A stretch of DNA of 34,263 nt from an uncultured Christensenellaceae bacterium. GTDB lineage: Bacteria > Bacillota > Clostridia > Christensenellales > Pumilibacteraceae. The DNA lies in assembly GCA_910587025.1 (NCBI GenBank), contig CAJUKR010000013.1, positions 1 to 34,263 on the forward strand, in the 5' to 3' direction. A model generated the notes under the pieces. It was not told the DNA's origin, did not search any database, and saw only the letters and a list, made by a program, of their open reading frames with translations. Below, piece by piece: positions 31,902 through 34,263 of the stretch (positions are counted from its first letter, which is position 1; every line of letters starts with the position of its first letter). The translations under genes were made by a program, and so were the position numbers.

Positions 31902-32017
31902 ACGAAAATTGTTTCGAACTTCGTTATGCGCAACGCAAACGCAGATATAATATCGCAAACGGTGTTTCCCTCCGTCGTAACCGAGCTTCCGACTTTTCAT
32001 ACAAACACGGACATGCG

Positions 32018-32048
32018 AAAACGCCCCGCAGCATGGCGGAGCGTTTTA
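32018..32048 (-). terminator. Intrinsic terminator of pckA
   Basis: The arms AAAACGC (32018-32024) and GCGTTTT (32041-32047), with an inner CCGC/GCGG stem, form a GC-rich hairpin about 20 bases after the pckA stop codon. The run of T is only four bases long. Confidence 0.7.
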
Positions 32049-32069
32049 CTTTTTATGTGATTTTTCGGC

Positions 32070-33674
32070 TTACAGCTGAGGTCCGAAAGGCTCGAGAGCC
32101 TTGCCCGCTTTATTGCTGGTATACTTGACAAAGTTCTTCCGGAAACGGGAAGCCAGGTCTTTTGCCTTCGTCTCCCATTCGGAAGCGTTCGCATAAGTAT
32201 CGCGGGGATCGAGGATCTTCGGATCGACGCCGGGAAGCTCGGTGGGTACTTCGAAATTGAAGTAAGGAATCGTCTTGGTCGGCGACTTTTTGATGGAGCC
32301 GTCCAGTATCGCATCGATGATGCCGCGGGTATCCTTGATCGAGATACGCTTGCCCGTGCCGTTCCATCCGGTATTTACAAGATATGCTTTCGCGCCGGAC
32401 TGCTTCATGCGCTTAACGAGTTCTTCGGCATACTTGGTCGGATGCAGTTCGAGGAACGCCTGACCGAAGCAAGCAGAGAACGTCGGGGTAGGTTCGGTGA
32501 TTCCGCGCTCCGTACCTGCGAGTTTTGCGGTGAAGCCGGACAGGAAGTAATACTCGGTCTGTTCGGGCGTAAGTATGGATACGGGAGGAAGAACGCCGAA
32601 AGCGTCCGCGGAAAGGAAGATAACGTTCTGTGCGGCGGGAGCCGTCGATACGGGACGTACGATCTTCTCTATATGATCGATGGGATAAGAAACGCGGGTA
32701 TTCTCGGTAACGCTCTTGTCGTTGAAATCGATTTTGCCTTTTTCGTCGAGCGTAACGTTCTCGAGCAACGCATTGCGTCTGATCGCGTTGTAGATGTCGG
32801 GCTCGGACTGCTTGTCGAGATTGATGACTTTCGCATAGCATCCGCCCTCGAAGTTGAACACGCCGTTATCATCCCAACCGTGCTCATCGTCGCCGATGAG
32901 AAGGCGCTTCGGATCGGTGGAAAGCGTGGTCTTGCCCGTACCGGACAGACCGAAGAAGATAGCAGTGTTTTTGCCTTCCATATCGGTGTTTGCCGAGCAG
33001 TGCATGGAAGCGATACCCTTAAGCGGCAGATAATAGTTCATCATGGAGAACATGCCCTTCTTCATCTCGCCGCCGTACCAGGTATTGAGGATAACCTGCT
33101 CGCGGCTGGTGATGTTGAATACGACTGCGGTTTCGGAATTGAGACCGAGTTCTTTATAATTCTCCACCTTTGCCTTGGAAGCGTTGTAAACTACGAAATC
33201 GGGTTCGAAGTTCTCAAGCTCCTCGTCCGTGGGACGGATAAACATATTGGTAACGAAGTGAGCCTGCCATGCCACTTCCATTATGAAACGGATAGCCATA
33301 CGGGTATCCTTGTTTGCTCCGCAGAATGCATCGACGACGAACAGGCGCTTGTTCGACAATTCTTTCTGCGCGATGTCCTTGACAACTTTCCACGTCTTTT
33401 CGGATGCGGGATGATTGTCGTTCTTGTAATCGTCGGAAGTCCACCACACGGTGTCCTTGGAGTTCTCGTCCATGACGATGAACTTATCTTTGGGCGAGCG
33501 TCCGGTATAAATACCGGTCATGACGTTGACCGCGCCGAGCTCGCTTACCTGACCCTTCTCGAAGCCATCGAGACCGGGCTTGGTTTCCTCTTCGAACAAC
33601 GATTCGAAAGACGGGTTGTATACGACCTCGGTGGTACCGGTGATGCCGTATTTGCTCAAATCGATTTTTTTCAT
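32070..33674 (-). CDS. pckA: Phosphoenolpyruvate carboxykinase (ATP)
   Basis: The product has 534 residues, typical of the ATP-dependent family. It interconverts oxaloacetate plus ATP with PEP, CO2 and ADP. Visible signatures are GRSPKDKF (58-65, substrate site), the P-loop GLSGTGKTT (242-250), the metal-binding GDDEHGW (261-267) and NTGWNGTGKR near the C-terminus. In fermentative gut bacteria it often runs towards oxaloacetate, fixing CO2, but the direction here is inferred. AGGAGG lies 11 bases before ATG 33674. It is a single-gene unit with its own promoter, structured leader and terminator. Confidence 0.97.
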   Translation of the reverse strand: MKKIDLSKYGITGTTEVVYNPSFESLFEEETKPGLDGFEKGQVSELGAVNVMTGIYTGRSPKDKFIVMDENSKDTVWWTSDDYKNDNHPASEKTWKVVKDIAQKELSNKRLFVVDAFCGANKDTRMAIRFIMEVAWQAHFVTNMFIRPTDEELENFEPDFVVYNASKAKVENYKELGLNSETAVVFNITSREQVILNTWYGGEMKKGMFSMMNYYLPLKGIASMHCSANTDMEGKNTAIFFGLSGTGKTTLSTDPKRLLIGDDEHGWDDNGVFNFEGGCYAKVINLDKQSEPDIYNAIRRNALLENVTLDEKGKIDFNDKSVTENTRVSYPIDHIEKIVRPVSTAPAAQNVIFLSADAFGVLPPVSILTPEQTEYYFLSGFTAKLAGTERGITEPTPTFSACFGQAFLELHPTKYAEELVKRMKQSGAKAYLVNTGWNGTGKRISIKDTRGIIDAILDGSIKKSPTKTIPYFNFEVPTELPGVDPKILDPRDTYANASEWETKAKDLASRFRKNFVKYTSNKAGKALEPFGPQL

Positions 33675-33705
33675 ATTTATAAAAACCTCCTGTTACTGCG
33701 TCGGT

Positions 33706-33729
33706 TTGCGATCGATCCGTCGACCGCAA
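33706..33729 (-). promoter_or_regulatory. Hairpin in the pckA 5' leader
   Basis: A ten-pair stem (one G-U) capped by a CGGA tetraloop forms in the minus-strand transcript, roughly 30 bases after the predicted start point and 15 bases before the AGGAGG. No T-run follows, so it is not a terminator. It may stabilise the message or bind a regulator. Confidence 0.55.
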
Positions 33730-33764
33730 TTGCCGGGAATGAAACGTATGCCCGACCAATGCAA

Positions 33765-33794
33765 ATAATACCATTTTTTACGGGCTATTGTCAA
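33765..33794 (-). promoter_or_regulatory. Promoter of pckA
   Basis: On the minus strand TTGACA (33789-33794), an 18-base spacer and TATTAT (33765-33770) form a near-consensus sigma-A promoter. The leader to ATG 33674 would be about 84 bases. Confidence 0.75.
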
Positions 33795-33890
33795 CTAAAA
33801 AAAACCGCTGTATTTTTTCGACAAGAAAAAACATAACCGAAACATTGTGAGCGAAGAAACGTAAAAATCACAAACGACAAAAATACCGCA

Positions 33891-34263
33891 TCAGGTTTCC
33901 GCCATTACTTCTTTTACGGAGATTCCGTTTATTTTCAGAATATAGTAAACCGTGACTGCGGCATATCCCACGACAAACGCCGCAAGCGTTATGAAAAATA
34001 CGGGAACGTTGAACGTATATTCGGGAACGCTTCCGACATTCGCGAAGATCACGTTGACCATAAGTTGCAAAAGCCCGAATTGATATACGCTCCCCGCCCC
34101 GAAGCCTATAAGCGCAAACGGCACGTATCCGCCGAGCACCGACGCCGCGCAATCCCGAAGCGAATATCCGAACGCCTTCATGACCGATATATTTTTACTG
34201 TTACCGCGGACAAGCGAATCGGTCGACATCAGCATCGTGACGACGGCAAGCACTATGCCTATG
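33891..34263 (-). CDS. FtsX-like ABC transporter permease, C-terminal part (cut by window edge)
   Basis: The frame is open to the window edge, so the 5' part is missing; 124 codons including the stop are visible. The pattern VMKAFGYSLRDCAASVLGGYVPFALIGFG (given here as its key region) followed by two more hydrophobic helices and a KINGISVKEVMAET tail is the last FtsX/MacB-type permease domain: the short cytoplasmic coupling loop, then TM helices. Such permeases pair with an ATP-binding subunit, expected upstream outside the window. Substrate unknown. The stretch 33795-33890 between this gene and the pckA promoter shows no clear terminator. Confidence 0.8.
   Translation of the reverse strand, partial: IGIVLAVVTMLMSTDSLVRGNSKNISVMKAFGYSLRDCAASVLGGYVPFALIGFGAGSVYQFGLLQLMVNVIFANVGSVPEYTFNVPVFFITLAAFVVGYAAVTVYYILKINGISVKEVMAET

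Overview
The window looks like part of a chromosome from a low-to-middle GC member of the Bacillota, probably an uncultured gut-type clostridium. This is an inference. It rests on GGAGG-type ribosome binding sites, many sigma-A promoters (TTGACA/TATAAT), a Spo0A output domain, a YdjI/YdjG-like SPFH and zinc-ribbon operon, a domain-permuted GH3 glucosidase of the kind known from Ruminococcus and Butyrivibrio, and a split glutamate synthase. No outer-membrane or LPS genes are seen. Most genes lie on the minus strand.

Region 1 (1-4060) is accessory. The 3' part of a tRNA-Thr(GGT) is followed by an AT-rich DUF4062 (TIR-like) gene, an XRE repressor with two strong palindromic operators, an orphan Spo0A DNA-binding domain, a small unknown protein and a DUF3737 beta-helix protein. 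Three of these genes have their -10 box only 6-7 bases before the ATG and no ribosome binding site, so they are probably leaderless.

Region 2 (4141-16137) is metabolic and housekeeping. It holds a three-gene glutamate synthase (amidotransferase, ferredoxin-FMN synthase, GXGXG subunit) whose promoter lies upstream of an intrinsic terminator. Next come an rplI-pulA pair (ribosomal protein L9 and type I pullulanase), an unusually large RND permease with an inserted domain of about 325 residues, and a divergent PurF-like amidophosphoribosyltransferase with its own promoter.

Region 3 (16139-22134) is a complete type I restriction-modification operon, hsdM-hsdS-hsdR, of the EcoR124 type. Its own promoter and terminator bound it. 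Its HsdS carries a 12-bp tandem repeat that encodes TAEL units between the two recognition halves.

Region 4 (22186-27880) holds serS with a downstream membrane protein of unknown function. Divergent from serS is a consensus promoter driving a four-gene operon: SPFH protein with three zinc ribbons, zinc-ribbon membrane protein, and two small membrane proteins. This layout recalls the membrane-stress genes ydjGHI of Bacillus subtilis.

Region 5 (27900-34263) holds a doubly membrane-anchored permuted GH3 enzyme cotranscribed with a lipoprotein, behind a promoter whose spacer contains nine G residues. After it come ATP-type PEP carboxykinase with a structured leader, and the 3' end of an FtsX-like ABC permease cut by the window edge. 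Pullulanase, GH3 and PckA together suggest a carbohydrate-fermenting lifestyle.
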